64,000 bases of DNA, taken from Paracoccaceae bacterium. Lineage in GTDB: Bacteria > Pseudomonadota > Alphaproteobacteria > Rhodobacterales > Rhodobacteraceae. Every line of letters begins with the position of its first letter. Within the stretch, counting starts at the first letter, position 1. The DNA lies in the NCBI GenBank assembly GCA_033344815.1, contig JAWPMR010000001.1, forward strand, positions 2,590,136-2,654,135. The letters are read 5' to 3'. The notes below the pieces were generated by a model. That model was not told the DNA's origin and ran no database searches. It was given only the letters and a program-made list of their open reading frames with translations. A program made the translations under genes and the position numbers. This document shows, piece by piece, positions 40,894 to 51,576 of the stretch.

Positions 40894-42966
40894 TCAATTC
40901 CAGTATTCCGAATATGCGTGGTCCGACAATCCATATCGCTGACCAAAAGCTCTTGGAGCATTGCAAAATGCGACAACCAGGTGGTCCACTTTAACGGATT
41001 GAAGGGCCGCGACAGTATCCCTTACGGCTGCACGCGGGCTGCGATCGTAGTCTGCCACCAGGACATGGGCGTTAAGGTGTATTGCAATTTTAGGTGCGTC
41101 GGGCAGGACCAAGACAGGTGGCGTGTCAAACAGGACAACGTCATAGCGTTCCCGCAAATATGAAATAAGCCGCCCAAACCGATCAGATTCCAGCAGATCA
41201 GCCGGATTGGTATCCGATTGACCACTGGGCAGCAAATCAAAACCCATCTCCTCAAGCGATACGATTGCGTTCGTCGGATCAAGGTCGTCAACGATCACTT
41301 CCTGCAAACCCGGCTGGCCCGCCTTGATACCAAGGTTTTTTGACAGAGTTCCGGCGCGCATGTCCCCGTCCACAACGATCACACGCCGGTCAATCATTGT
41401 GAAGCTTTGGGCAAGCCCGCGAGTCACAGTAGATTTGCCTTCGGTTGGCAGGGATGAAAAAATGCCCGCGACCAACGATCCCTGTCCAGCCTGAGAACTG
41501 GACATCAGCTGGTGCCGCAAAGAGCGGACACCCTCTTTGAAAGGGGCCATCTTGCGTTTGGAAGAGCCAAAATTCAAAAATTTGTTCTGGTTTAGCAAAC
41601 CATTGTGGGCTGGTGGCAGCTGTACGACGCACTCTGATCCGGTGATCTCGATCAATTCGGATACTTTTCGAACGCGATCATTGGCAGCTTCGCGCAGCAA
41701 GACGTAGGCAATGCCAAAAAACAATCCGAGTACGCCCGCAATGGCGACCATCCGACGGCGGCCCTGCGCATCGGTGCGCAAGGGGGCTTCTGCCCGTGCA
41801 AGGATCTGCGCGCCGGCATCCCGCAGACCGGTTTGAATGGACAGTTCTTTCAGGCGGCCAAGCGAGGACTCGTAAACCTGCGATGTGGTTCCGACCTCAA
41901 CTTCCAACTGTCGCAATCCAACGGTGAAGGCGTTGACCTCAGCGATGCGCGCTTCGATGGCCGTTCTGCCATCTTCAAGCGCATCGCGAAGCCGGACCAA
42001 TCGCGCCCGCTCAACCTGCAATGCAGCTTCTATCGCCTGTACATCCTGCTCCAGCGCAGCCGCGTTTACAGGACGGCCCAGTGTCGATTGCTGTATGCGC
42101 AAGAGCGTTTCATTTCGGTTTATCTCTTCTCGCAGCAGTGCAATGCCGCCATCCCCAACGGCGCCCAGTTCACCAATCGCGGCCTCGACTACGACAAGTG
42201 CGTTTTCCGTCGCTGCCAGTCGAGATCGGATATCTACCGCCTCTCCCATCAAAGCATCAGCGGATTCCACCACACTGCTCTGCGCGCCGCCGCGAAAATT
42301 CTGCAAGCGTTGCTGATCGACTTCAAGTTGCAGCCGCAACTCATTTACTCTGGTTTCCAGAGCATCTGCCGCCCGCTCGGTTTCCTCCTGACCGCGCCTG
42401 ACTTGGTATTCAAGGTATGAGTCCACATAAGCATTTGCGATAGCTGCAGATTTACCTGGCCCGGTCGTGGTTGCTCGTATCACAATTGCATTGCTGCCCG
42501 GCAGAATACTGACCCGCGTGATGGCCGCCAGCCAGTCAAGGGCGAGCTGCCGGACGACATTGTCGGGGTAAAATTCTGCCGGATCGGTCCCCTCAGGCAA
42601 GGAAAGATTCGGATTGATCTCCGGGTCAGAGGTCAGGTCCACCCGGTCAATTACCTGCAAAGCGAGACTGCGGGATCCAAGAATGGTCAGCGCATTGGTG
42701 ATCGCACCCTGACTGACTTCAGTGCCGCCCGCGCTGTCAAACTCGACGATCTCAAGATTGCCGCGGGTCAGGAGCATTTGCGCCTCAGCCGTATAGATAT
42801 CATCCGAGCGGAATACCAAAAGCGCTGTCAGGAATGCCAACGCAAAGGTTGGCACGAGAATGCGCTTCTTGTTGCGCCATAGCAGTTGCCAAAGCGCAAC
42901 GATCCCGACCGGCGAGTCGTCTTGGTTCGGTTCGGCGGCAAAAGTATCTCGGGGCGTGTAGTTCAT
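40894..42966 (-). CDS. Wzc-type polysaccharide co-polymerase / BY-kinase
   Basis: 690 residues. Wzz domain with a first membrane helix near 35-52 (RILVPTFALAFLTALLVF), a long periplasmic coiled coil to about 405, and a second membrane helix near 408-428. Then a cytoplasmic bacterial tyrosine kinase: Walker A FSSLPTEGKST, Walker A' VIVVDGDMRAG, Walker B DVVLFDTPPVL, and a C-terminal Tyr cluster RYGLSDHAYSEYW for autophosphorylation. Controls chain length and export of exopolysaccharide. Divergent from the sulfotransferase-polymerase-flippase genes. Confidence 0.93.
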   Translation of the reverse strand: MNYTPRDTFAAEPNQDDSPVGIVALWQLLWRNKKRILVPTFALAFLTALLVFRSDDIYTAEAQMLLTRGNLEIVEFDSAGGTEVSQGAITNALTILGSRSLALQVIDRVDLTSDPEINPNLSLPEGTDPAEFYPDNVVRQLALDWLAAITRVSILPGSNAIVIRATTTGPGKSAAIANAYVDSYLEYQVRRGQEETERAADALETRVNELRLQLEVDQQRLQNFRGGAQSSVVESADALMGEAVDIRSRLAATENALVVVEAAIGELGAVGDGGIALLREEINRNETLLRIQQSTLGRPVNAAALEQDVQAIEAALQVERARLVRLRDALEDGRTAIEARIAEVNAFTVGLRQLEVEVGTTSQVYESSLGRLKELSIQTGLRDAGAQILARAEAPLRTDAQGRRRMVAIAGVLGLFFGIAYVLLREAANDRVRKVSELIEITGSECVVQLPPAHNGLLNQNKFLNFGSSKRKMAPFKEGVRSLRHQLMSSSQAGQGSLVAGIFSSLPTEGKSTVTRGLAQSFTMIDRRVIVVDGDMRAGTLSKNLGIKAGQPGLQEVIVDDLDPTNAIVSLEEMGFDLLPSGQSDTNPADLLESDRFGRLISYLRERYDVVLFDTPPVLVLPDAPKIAIHLNAHVLVADYDRSPRAAVRDTVAALQSVKVDHLVVAFCNAPRAFGQRYGLSDHAYSEYWN

Positions 42967-43275
42967 GTGGCCTGCTCATTCTGCGATGTGTTGCCAACAA
43001 AATCGTTCGTCCCTGCCGGGGAGCACCACGCTCACGGACAAACCCTCTCTGGCATGCCTTGTAATAGGGCTGTTCATGAGTGCATGAAAGGGTTAATCGC
43101 GCAACAGAGCGTTTGCCGGACACTGATACCAGCAAAGACATACAAGCGCACAGGATATCGGCAGAACGGCATTCTTGAATGCAGATTGCATCAAGTTCGC
43201 TTGCGCGTCACTGGGTTAACACTGTAAATCAACTGCGAATGGCGTCTTACGTCTCGACGAACAGGTGACATACCG
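42967..43275. promoter_or_regulatory. Divergent promoter region of the exopolysaccharide genes
   Basis: 309 bases between the BY-kinase and the first sulfotransferase gene. GGGTTAACACT (43213-43223) is shared exactly with the RTX upstream region. GGGTTAATCGCG near 43090 is a related half-site. It probably drives both directions. Confidence 0.45.
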
Positions 43276-44115
43276 ATGATGCTCCCGAACTACTTTTATG
43301 GCGGCCCACCCAAGGCGGGTTCTTCGTGGATTTACAGCTTGCTGAGCGCTCATCCCGAGGTTTTCGTGCCGGAAGGGAAATACGTTCAGTTCTTTACGGA
43401 TTTTTATGATCGTGGCATTGATTGGTATGCGCAAAACTATGCCGATGCCCAAGCTGGCCAAACCGCACGCTGTGATTTGACAACAGACTATCTGTTTGTG
43501 CCTGAAGCTGCGGAACGGCTGGCGCAGCTTATCCCGGACGCGCGGATTTTCTTTTCGCTGCGCAACCCCGCAGAACGCGACTGGTCGGCCTATCAACATC
43601 TGTTGCGCACCGGTCAGGCGCACGGTCCGCTTGAAAAGGAAGCGGATAGCGCACATCGGCTTTTATCCACATGCAGCGCATATTCAGATGCAATTGAGCG
43701 CGCCTGGCGTCTTTTTGGCAAGGAAAATACCCATATCCTCTGGTTTGACGACATTCGTGCGGAACCTCAGGCGGCGGCGAACTCGCTCTTTGAGTTCTTG
43801 CGTGTTTCACAGCGTGACATATCCGAAGCCGACGAGGGGGCAAAGAATGTGGCACGTGCCGCACGCAATACGCATCTGAACGGGATGCTCAAACAAGGTG
43901 CCATCGCTTTGCGCGCCGCAGGATTGAGCAACGTGCTTGGCAAACTCAAAGCGAACCCGCTGGTCGACAAGGTTCTTTTCAGCGCCGACCGCGTGCCAAA
44001 ACTGCGTGATACGCCAGAGGCATGGGATTTCCTATCCGACCGTCATGCTGCAGAACTTGACCGGCTGGAATCGCTTCTGGACCGTGATCTTTCCGCGTGG
44101 CGGGCGCGCCCGTGA
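43276..44115 (+). CDS. Sulfotransferase
   Basis: 279 residues. The PAPS-binding loop GGPPKAGSSWIYSLLSAHPEV at the N-terminus (5'-phosphosulfate loop) and FSLRNPAERDWSAYQHL (3'-phosphate binding, RNPxxRxxS) mark a heparan-sulfate-type sulfotransferase. Likely sulfates the exopolysaccharide, or possibly another local product. The next gene starts inside its stop (GTGA). Confidence 0.88.
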   Translation: MMLPNYFYGGPPKAGSSWIYSLLSAHPEVFVPEGKYVQFFTDFYDRGIDWYAQNYADAQAGQTARCDLTTDYLFVPEAAERLAQLIPDARIFFSLRNPAERDWSAYQHLLRTGQAHGPLEKEADSAHRLLSTCSAYSDAIERAWRLFGKENTHILWFDDIRAEPQAAANSLFEFLRVSQRDISEADEGAKNVARAARNTHLNGMLKQGAIALRAAGLSNVLGKLKANPLVDKVLFSADRVPKLRDTPEAWDFLSDRHAAELDRLESLLDRDLSAWRARP

Positions 44116-45383
44116 CACACGCCGTGCAGACGGTCAGCGCAACAGACGCCGCCGGGGAAACAAGTTGGCGGATCTATGTTTTGGCCATCATGCTCAGCTT
44201 TTTTGTCGTTGTTGAGCCTGCACCCACCGATCTGGTTTTCATAATCGCCCTTGGCGTCTTTTGTTTTTCACGGCCTGTCAAAACAGCTTTCCTCAGCGGA
44301 GCAGCTCTGATCGGGGTATTCCTTTACCTTGTATTTTCGGTCTTATCGCTCGTTTTTGTGCAATATGTTCCGATATTTGCGGTGCGTGCCGTTGCGATTG
44401 AATTCTACATGATCGCGCTGTTCGTCATGACCGCATATTTCATGAAAACTCGGGGTGACCAGGCTTTCGCCACTGTATTGGCAGCGCTGACAATTGGAGG
44501 CGTGCTCGCCTCTTTTGTAGCCATAGCTGCACTGCTCGACCTCATCCCCAACAGCGATATCCTGTTTCGCGGCGATGGCGCGCGTTACCGGGTCAAAGCC
44601 ACATTCAAGGACCCCAACGTATTTGGCCCCTTTATCGTGCCAAGCCTGTTGTTCGTCACGTGGGTGGTCGTCGAATCTGCGCGTTTCCGCTTGATTGCGC
44701 TCGGGGCTATGGGCCTGTTGCTCATCTCTCTGCTGTCTACCTATTCGCGTGGCGCCTGGGTTCACGCGTTTATCTCACTGTCTTTCTTCAGCCTCGCGCT
44801 GCTCATTTATCGGCCAACTGCGCGTCCAACGTTGACTGCCATCGTCTGGGTCATCATCTTGATTTGCGGGACAGTTCTGTTTTTCCTCGATCAGATCACC
44901 GCGCGGCTGACCGACTCTTTTCTGGCGCAGCGCCTTTCGCTGCAAAGCTATGATACATCGCGGTTTGGCTATGTCGCTGACGCGGCGCGACAAATCTGGG
45001 AACACCCGCTTGGGATCGGCCCTTTTCAAGCGCGCTACGTCTATGGGTATTTGCCGCATAATACCTTTGTGGCTTTCGCGATGCACAACGGTATCTTTGC
45101 GTGTCTCGGATTGATCCTAATCTATGGGTCCGCATCAATCCGCTGTATGGCAAAAATCATTGCGCAACGTCCTGGATGGACAAAATACGCACTGGTTTTC
45201 TCGATTCTTCTGGGGCTTCTTGTTTTGATGCAGGTTGTGGGCGCAATTCACTGGCGCCACCTCTATCTGGTTTGTGGGATGGCTTTTGGCACCTATACAA
45301 CGGATCGCCTGCTGCCAGATCACATCGGCTGGTCAAAACGTAAACGGGCCCGCGCGCGCAAGAACTGGCAGCCCGCTCAATGA
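44112..45383 (+). CDS. O-antigen ligase/polymerase-like membrane protein
   Basis: 423 residues from GTG 44112, overlapping the previous stop. About 11-12 membrane segments with a large periplasmic loop, and the O-antigen-ligase Wzy_C signature near the middle (FKDPNVFGPFIVPSLLF, STYSRGAWVHAF). Probably the polymerase (Wzy) of the exopolysaccharide repeat unit, or a ligase. Confidence 0.85.
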   Translation: MTHAVQTVSATDAAGETSWRIYVLAIMLSFFVVVEPAPTDLVFIIALGVFCFSRPVKTAFLSGAALIGVFLYLVFSVLSLVFVQYVPIFAVRAVAIEFYMIALFVMTAYFMKTRGDQAFATVLAALTIGGVLASFVAIAALLDLIPNSDILFRGDGARYRVKATFKDPNVFGPFIVPSLLFVTWVVVESARFRLIALGAMGLLLISLLSTYSRGAWVHAFISLSFFSLALLIYRPTARPTLTAIVWVIILICGTVLFFLDQITARLTDSFLAQRLSLQSYDTSRFGYVADAARQIWEHPLGIGPFQARYVYGYLPHNTFVAFAMHNGIFACLGLILIYGSASIRCMAKIIAQRPGWTKYALVFSILLGLLVLMQVVGAIHWRHLYLVCGMAFGTYTTDRLLPDHIGWSKRKRARARKNWQPAQ

Positions 45384-45405
45384 CCCTGGTTAGGAACTGC
45401 CTGAA

Positions 45406-46713
45406 ATGAAACGCCTTTTGCTTGGCAGCGTCTTGTCTGCCGGCCTCAAAGTGGTCAGCGCAGGACTGACCTTCCTTATGTTCATGTTTCTCGCGCGCGT
45501 GCTGGGCGCCGTAGAATACGGTCTTTTTGCATCCATGTTTGCGCTTGGCACAATTGGTGCGATCACCTCTTTGTTTGGACAACACACGCTCAGCATCAAA
45601 ACTCTGTCTGCCTTGAGTGACGGACCGGAGGCCGCGGCCGACCGACGCTATGCCATGCGCCAAAGTTACCGGGTGGCTCTGTCTGGTGTCGTGGTGGTTG
45701 TAGCGGTCCTTTTAGGTGCCGGATTGATCGCGGGTTGGCTTGGGACCGACGTCGACATGCGCTACGTCTTTGGAGCCTGTGCGCTGGTTTTGCCTTTTGC
45801 GTTGGCAGAACTTGTGTCGCATCAGTATCGCGCTTTCGGAGCGATTTTCTGGGCGCTCGCCCCACGTGACGTGATTTGGCGCGGAGCAATCGTACTGGCC
45901 TGTCTGGCGGCGGCAAGCATACCATTCTTCTTTACCGATGCGCTGACTGCCATGGCCGCCATATCGGCGACCTTGATGGCAATTGTCGCGATACAGGCGA
46001 TCTCCATGATTGCCATCCATCGAGACAGATTTGCGGCGCCCGCAGGGTCCCATTCAACGATCACCATGCCTTGGAAAGTTTCAGCCTGGATGTGGTTGGC
46101 CTCGCTCGGCACCATGGGCGCGAGTCTGAACTTGTCTGCGGCGGCCCTTTTCTTGCCACCCGATCAAATCGGTGCCTATTTTGCCGCCCAAAAGACATCT
46201 CAGCTTTTGCAACTCCCCATCATGGCGATCAACATCGCCGCGACCCCCGTGTTTGCGCGGTTGCACAGCCAAAACGACATCGATGGTCTGCGTAACGTCG
46301 GCCGCAAATTGGCGATGCTCATTGCAGCGCCTCTCGCGCTCGGAGCGGCAGTGATCATCTTTTTCGCACCGCAACTCTTGGCGCTGTTTGATCCTGCGTT
46401 TGCGTCGGCGGCATTGGCTCTGACGCTTCTGGCGGGCAGCTATCTGCTGATCGGATTAGGCGGACCGACACGACAACTCATGCTAATGAGCAACGGGGAA
46501 CAGCAGGTCGTGCGTCTGACCTTGATTTCCGAAATCGCAGGTCTGGCGCTGATTCCCATTCTGGTGCCAATGTTCGGAATATTGGGCGCGGCAATTGCCG
46601 CCTGTGTGGCGCGGGTGTTGTTCACGGTTATGACGGTGTTTTGGTGTCGCAGAAACCTAGGTGTGGATACATCTGTTTTGTCGCTTTTGCCTGGCGTTTC
46701 GATGTCAAGATAA
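45406..46713 (+). CDS. Wzx-like polysaccharide flippase
   Basis: 435 residues, about 12-14 membrane segments. N-terminus KRLLLGSVLSAGLKVVSAGLTFLMFMFLARVLGAVEYGLFA is typical of the PST/Wzx family (lipid-linked oligosaccharide flippase); a polysaccharide-biosynthesis C-terminal region follows. Third gene of the sulfotransferase-polymerase-flippase run. Confidence 0.9.
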   Translation: MKRLLLGSVLSAGLKVVSAGLTFLMFMFLARVLGAVEYGLFASMFALGTIGAITSLFGQHTLSIKTLSALSDGPEAAADRRYAMRQSYRVALSGVVVVVAVLLGAGLIAGWLGTDVDMRYVFGACALVLPFALAELVSHQYRAFGAIFWALAPRDVIWRGAIVLACLAAASIPFFFTDALTAMAAISATLMAIVAIQAISMIAIHRDRFAAPAGSHSTITMPWKVSAWMWLASLGTMGASLNLSAAALFLPPDQIGAYFAAQKTSQLLQLPIMAINIAATPVFARLHSQNDIDGLRNVGRKLAMLIAAPLALGAAVIIFFAPQLLALFDPAFASAALALTLLAGSYLLIGLGGPTRQLMLMSNGEQQVVRLTLISEIAGLALIPILVPMFGILGAAIAACVARVLFTVMTVFWCRRNLGVDTSVLSLLPGVSMSR

Positions 46714-46719
46714 GGCGTT

Positions 46720-47694
46720 TCAGCGCATCGAGTACCCATAGCGGCCTGCGACCGGACCACAGATCATGGCGGCAAGTTTGCGATCCATGCGAGTAACGGC
46801 GTCGCTCCACGAAGTGTCAGGCTTCAAACGGACCTCGCCCAGATCAAACCGGGAAGGGTTACCGCTGATGGAATGTTGCGCATGCACGATTGCGGCGCGA
46901 CCATCACCCGCCAGCGTGTCCTCTGGCGCTGGTTCGAAAAGCGCGCCGGCCCCGGATAGGAGTGCAGCGTGCCAATTGTCTGCAAAATCCTCGTAACGCA
47001 CCTGAAAATAGCGATCCGGCGCAAGTTGCTCGAAACGTTCACAACGCGAATTCACGACGGCCCATTGCAACAGCGACCGGATCGAGGAATAGCGCGGGAA
47101 CAGCTGATCATCAGAGCTGTCGCCGCGTTGCTTGGTCTTTTTCCACGAATAGAGAACTGCGCGCGGATCGCGCACCAGATGCAAAAACGCGACATCAAAA
47201 GGACGATCAGGATGCAACAGGTTGAGCGCGTAAAACGGGCTTTTTGAGGCATCTACCAGAACGCGGCTGTGGCTCTTCTCGAAAGCGGCTGAATAGAGCT
47301 CCATCAGCAGATCGAGATCGGCATGATTACGCTCAAAATAGGCGGCCCGTGACCGTGCATTGTGCAGGGCCGGGATCTGACTGCGCCGTGCGCCGCTGCC
47401 AATGAATTTTGTCAGAGCACGCGCGCGCTCTGGGTTCACATCGCCCAAACGCCCCGAACCCAGTTCAATACCAGGCCAGAAGTCACATTCGGAAAAGGGC
47501 TCTCCGCAACCGCAAATGCCGTTTTCCAATACCCCACGATCCCACAAATAGCGCACTTCGCCGAGTGACGCACTGCCAGGCATGGAACCCAGAATATTGG
47601 CAAGTATCGAACTGCCGCTACGACCCCAGCCCAATATATACACCAAAAGTGGACGTGGCGATTGTTTGAAGGCAAGAGAGGCGGTCGTGACCAT
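46720..47694 (-). CDS. Second sulfotransferase
   Basis: 324 residues from ATG 47694, which has GGAG five bases upstream; a TTG six codons earlier is less likely. PAPS loop YILGWGRSGSSILANILGSMPG, CGCGEPFSECDFW, and HLVRDPRAVLYSWKKTK as the 3'-phosphate site. Convergent with the flippase gene (6 bases between stops) and divergent from the export gene. Acceptor unknown. Confidence 0.88.
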   Translation of the reverse strand: MVTTASLAFKQSPRPLLVYILGWGRSGSSILANILGSMPGSASLGEVRYLWDRGVLENGICGCGEPFSECDFWPGIELGSGRLGDVNPERARALTKFIGSGARRSQIPALHNARSRAAYFERNHADLDLLMELYSAAFEKSHSRVLVDASKSPFYALNLLHPDRPFDVAFLHLVRDPRAVLYSWKKTKQRGDSSDDQLFPRYSSIRSLLQWAVVNSRCERFEQLAPDRYFQVRYEDFADNWHAALLSGAGALFEPAPEDTLAGDGRAAIVHAQHSISGNPSRFDLGEVRLKPDTSWSDAVTRMDRKLAAMICGPVAGRYGYSMR

Positions 47695-47986
47695 GGGCGC
47701 TCCAAGTGACAACCGGAGAGTTTTGGCGGGCGGAATTCGCGATCCATTCAGGATCCCTTGAGGTCCGAGCGCCCTGTCCGGCGAATTACCCGATAGCTGT
47801 GCTGGAGGTCGTGCACCGGGTCAAGCCCTTCTCCAGAATTCAACGGCAGTATTTGACCGGTTGCCGCCAAATCGAGCGTATTATGATACAAAGCGGGAGT
47901 GACCTATTTCGACGGGCGGCTGTCTCTGGACAAAACTCGTGAAACCGGGTCAGTGTCTGCGCACGAAGCAAGAGGAAAATTTACGT

Positions 47987-49240
47987 ATGGCGATCGGGTG
48001 TTTTGCAAATTTCCAAATAAGGTTTGCGCGAGGTTTTCGGCAAATGCTTGGGTCGATTATGACTCTCGCATTCATTGCCACCTCCGGGCATGCTCTGGCA
48101 GAGCCTTACCGGCTATCGCCGGGTGACCGTATTTTGGTGCAGATCATTGTTTTGAACAATCAATCCTACGTCGGAACCGTCGATACGGCTGGTGAAATTC
48201 GGCTGCCTTATCTAGGAACCCACAAAGCCGTAAACAAAACACTCGACGAACTGGCACAAGAGATCTCTCTTTCAGTTGCGGGCCGTCAAATACAGTCCGT
48301 CCGCGATGGGATCACTTCGGTAATCGTACTGGATGAGGAAGATATTTTCCTGGATATCGAAACCTACCGACCAATCACCGTCGTCGGAGCCGTCGCAGCG
48401 CCGGGCCGCGTTCCCTTTGAACCTGGTTTGAACGCACGAGCCGCCATCGGCTCCGCTGGGGGATCGGCCGTCGCCGGACAAACCGAGCGTGTGGACCAAC
48501 TTGCGAATTTTCGAACCCGACAGGCGGAGTTGCGTGAAACAGAAGCCTGGCTGGCCTCCGAACTCTGGCGAATCGAAATATTGCTCTCTGGTGCGCCAAG
48601 CGACTCACCCATTGATGGCGAGTTCCAGATCATCGCTGATCGCCTTGATAGCGGGGACATTGAAGTGTTGAGGCAACTCGTTGAGGGCGCGCGTACTGGA
48701 TTGGAACGCGAACGCGAAGACAATACCGCGCGCATTGCACTCTCCGAAAAGCGGGTCCTGTTCCTCGAAACTGCGCTTGAGCAGTTCGTCACCGCTTCTG
48801 AGATCGAAGAAGAGCGGTTACAGGACATTCTTCAGCTATCGGACCGTGGTCTTGTCACCGCAAATGCGCTCGACAATGCCCGCGAAGGTGCGTTGAATGC
48901 ATCTTCCCGGCTTCTGACGACGCAGGCTGATCTGGCGGCCGCTGAGCGGGAACTGCAGTCGCTGATCATAGAAAAACAAAGCTTGGACGAAGACTTCGTA
49001 CAGACACTTAGGGACGAGAGAGCACGATTCGAGCGAGATTATGATGAAGCCCGGGCACGGCTGAGCAGTCTCAACAGGGAACTGGCCCTTGGCGCGGTGA
49101 GCAACACCGAAGACGTGTCGATGGACATTCGGATCATCCTGCACCGCCAGAACGGAGACGAAGAGACCAGCACTGAAGTAGCGCCAAGCGAACTTCTCAA
49201 ACCCGGTGATGTTCTCGAGTTGCTGTTAAGTTACAACTGA
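47987..49240 (+). CDS. Wza/ExoF-like polysaccharide export protein
   Basis: 417 residues from ATG 47987 (GAGGAAAA site upstream; the frame is open 16 codons further). Sec signal near 25-38 (MTLAFIATSGHALA). Poly_export domain YRLSPGDRILVQIIVLNNQSYVGTVDTAGEIRLPYLG, an SLBB-like segment ITVVGAVAAPGRVPFEPGLNARAAIGSAGG, then a long coiled coil (about 160-370) as in ExoF of rhizobia, and a short C-terminal beta part. Outer-membrane/periplasmic partner of the BY-kinase co-polymerase. Confidence 0.9.
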   Translation: MAIGCFANFQIRFARGFRQMLGSIMTLAFIATSGHALAEPYRLSPGDRILVQIIVLNNQSYVGTVDTAGEIRLPYLGTHKAVNKTLDELAQEISLSVAGRQIQSVRDGITSVIVLDEEDIFLDIETYRPITVVGAVAAPGRVPFEPGLNARAAIGSAGGSAVAGQTERVDQLANFRTRQAELRETEAWLASELWRIEILLSGAPSDSPIDGEFQIIADRLDSGDIEVLRQLVEGARTGLEREREDNTARIALSEKRVLFLETALEQFVTASEIEEERLQDILQLSDRGLVTANALDNAREGALNASSRLLTTQADLAAAERELQSLIIEKQSLDEDFVQTLRDERARFERDYDEARARLSSLNRELALGAVSNTEDVSMDIRIILHRQNGDEETSTEVAPSELLKPGDVLELLLSYN

Positions 49241-50439
49241 TACGTCGTGAAATCCTAATCCCAATAGGGGCACGGCGCAGAGCGTCGTTGTTGTCCGTTA
49301 AAGCACCAATACCGTTCCAAAAATCGCCACCAGAAGACAAAATCATGCTGACCTCTACCTTGGCTTCTTTGATCAAACTAACGGTACAGCCCGGTCGAAT
49401 GACGGCATGGGTTCAAGCACAGCCAATGGTATCCTCTTCAACCTGACTGATGCAGCTTTCATCAGGATGGCGATAAACCGCCATGCCAAACTCGGCCAAA
49501 TCAACAACATGAAGGTTGATGACGCGAATGCCGTGCAGATTGGGGTGCAGCGGGTCATGATCAGCCTCCCGTATCGAGAAAAACCCGTCGCGAATGCCAA
49601 AGACCGCATTGCACTGAGTGACACTGTCCACAAGAATCCCGTCGCCAGAATGAACAGAATTGCCGTTGCGCGCGAAAACATGAGCTAAGTTGTCATGACG
49701 CATCGTTGCCGTCATGGACCGCGGCATCGATTCCTTGCTAACACGAAGCGAAGATTTAGGTGCTGCGGATCACAAACCCATTCGCGCGACAGAGCAAAAA
49801 GACTTCGTGATCTTTTTTTGGTGTGTTTGTCTTGGTAGCGTGATTGGCCTGAACCGAAACCTCAAACAGGCGGTATGTGTGGATCTGAGCGGTCAAACGC
49901 ATGTCGATGTCTGGGGAAAAACTTCCCGTCTTGCGAATACCATTGCGGGAAAACCGTTCTCTAAAGGAGGAGAGGGAAATTCTAAAAGCCTCTCCAGCGC
50001 TAACCGGCAAGATTTTGCATAGCAACGCAGGAGAGGGATCTTCACGGGCCTAGCGCAATGAGCTTTAAGCTTGTGAACGCGCATCGAGATCACTTTCCCA
50101 CCAATCGGCTTTTTCATATCGTGGACGTCGGCACGCGTGGATGACGGGTGTATCCCAGTCGTCCAGACAGCCGCGGTCAACGGTCTGGTTGAGGTTATGT
50201 CCAGCATATCAACAAATAGCCGCGCATCGCCAAGGGGTCGCCTCCTCTAGGTAGTTTTCTTCGCAATCGCCTGCCGCACAATGCATGCATGAGAATGGCA
50301 TATCAATTGCGCGAACACGCAAATACAATGTAACGACCTACAGCGACCACAAGCTCCGAACCTACTCGACAGATATTTCAGCGCGGATGCGCCTAATAAG
50401 AAAGGGGCGGGCCCCTTTCGTATCATTGCTGCGCGATAC
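49241..50439. other. Gene-poor stretch inside the polysaccharide locus
   Basis: About 1.2 kb. Open frames of 90-105 codons overlap on both strands (for example 49407-49688) but none is recognisable. Together with the IS3 remnant that follows, it looks like an insertion-scarred interval. Confidence 0.4.
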
Positions 50440-50955
50440 AATGTCGGGCAATGAACATCAGCTATGTTTAGACTCGCGACAGCTGGTGTACTTGGCTGCG
50501 ATCCTAGACTTTCATTCCGGGCGTGTGATCGGTTCGATGGTAACAAATCGCATGAAGCGGGACTTGCAATGAAAGCGCTGACCATAACCACCGCGTTCAG
50601 ATCACCACCCGAGAGCCGCGTTCATTGTAAGGCTCGTGGCTACCAATACTGTTCCCACGACCATCAGAAAATCCTGAGCCAGAATGGGTTCAAGGTATTC
50701 ATGACCGGCAAGAGAAATTATTGTGAAAACACGGCGGTTGAAGCGTTCTTTGATACCATCAAAGCTGAACTGATCTGGCGCAGGTCATCGGAAACACAGC
50801 GGCAAGCCGAGATGGCGATCTTCCCCTCTCATCGTTTGCAAGCAAACAGTTGCCGGACGCGGAATACAACAACGTCTTCTACGATCCACGTCCCAAACAC
50901 TCAGCGCTGGACTGGAAAAGCCCCGTTACGTTCGAACGAAAAGTGGCCTAACCGA
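50440..50955 (+). pseudogene. Decayed IS3-family transposase (OrfB part)
   Basis: Three frames in a row give the DDE integrase core: LVYLAAILDFHSGRVIGSMVTNRMKRDL (50483-50570), then ITTAFRSPPESRVHCKARGYQY ... GKRNYCENTAVEAFFDTIKAELIWR with the catalytic Glu region, then HSALDWKSPVTFERKVA near 50900-50950. Frameshifted and without OrfA. Confidence 0.85.
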
Positions 50956-51576
50956 GCACATGGGGCGACGCAAAAGCGTGACAGGTCCAACAAGCTCAGA
51001 GGACAAGACGGCATTCTTGACTCGCGCGGGTCCCTCTTTGAGGGGAGCCACCACGATTTTGTTCCCAAACCCGCCTTTTCGTTGGCAATTTGCGGCTGGC
51101 TAAATGCGCGCGTAAGTGTCCCGCCTCCGAACCGCCGCACCTCAGACGCTAAAAACATGATCCCGCGTCAGTTGTCGGCGATTTTCAGCTTGTTTCGAAG
51201 TTCCAGAAAATGTGACGTAATCTCATCGTCATCCATATTCGTCTGGCCAAGGTTATTCAGTCTGTTCACACACCGCAGTCCCGCGCGCTTTTTCCCTTAT
51301 GTAGAGGATTTCAGCTAAAAAACAAAAACGAAATGGCCTGGAACGGATGACACCCGCCTTTGCAGACGAGTTTCATCGGCAGGTCTTCGGGACGTGCAAA
51401 ATAAATCGACAGAAACAATCAGCACAATCCATGCGCAATTGTGCATAATCCACTGGATGAATTGCAGCATTTGTACACCTTCGCTCTGGTAGGTTTCGCA
51501 TGAGGGTCGTATCAATGGGCAACAGGTGCCTGACTGTTCGGCAAAAGCAATTTAACGCAGGATTTTTAAGCAGACG
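50956..51576. other. Gap upstream of the nucleotidyltransferase gene
   Basis: About 620 bases, no gene recognised. TGCGCAATTGTGCATAAT near 51431 contains a short inverted repeat. The promoter of the next gene should lie here. Confidence 0.35.
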
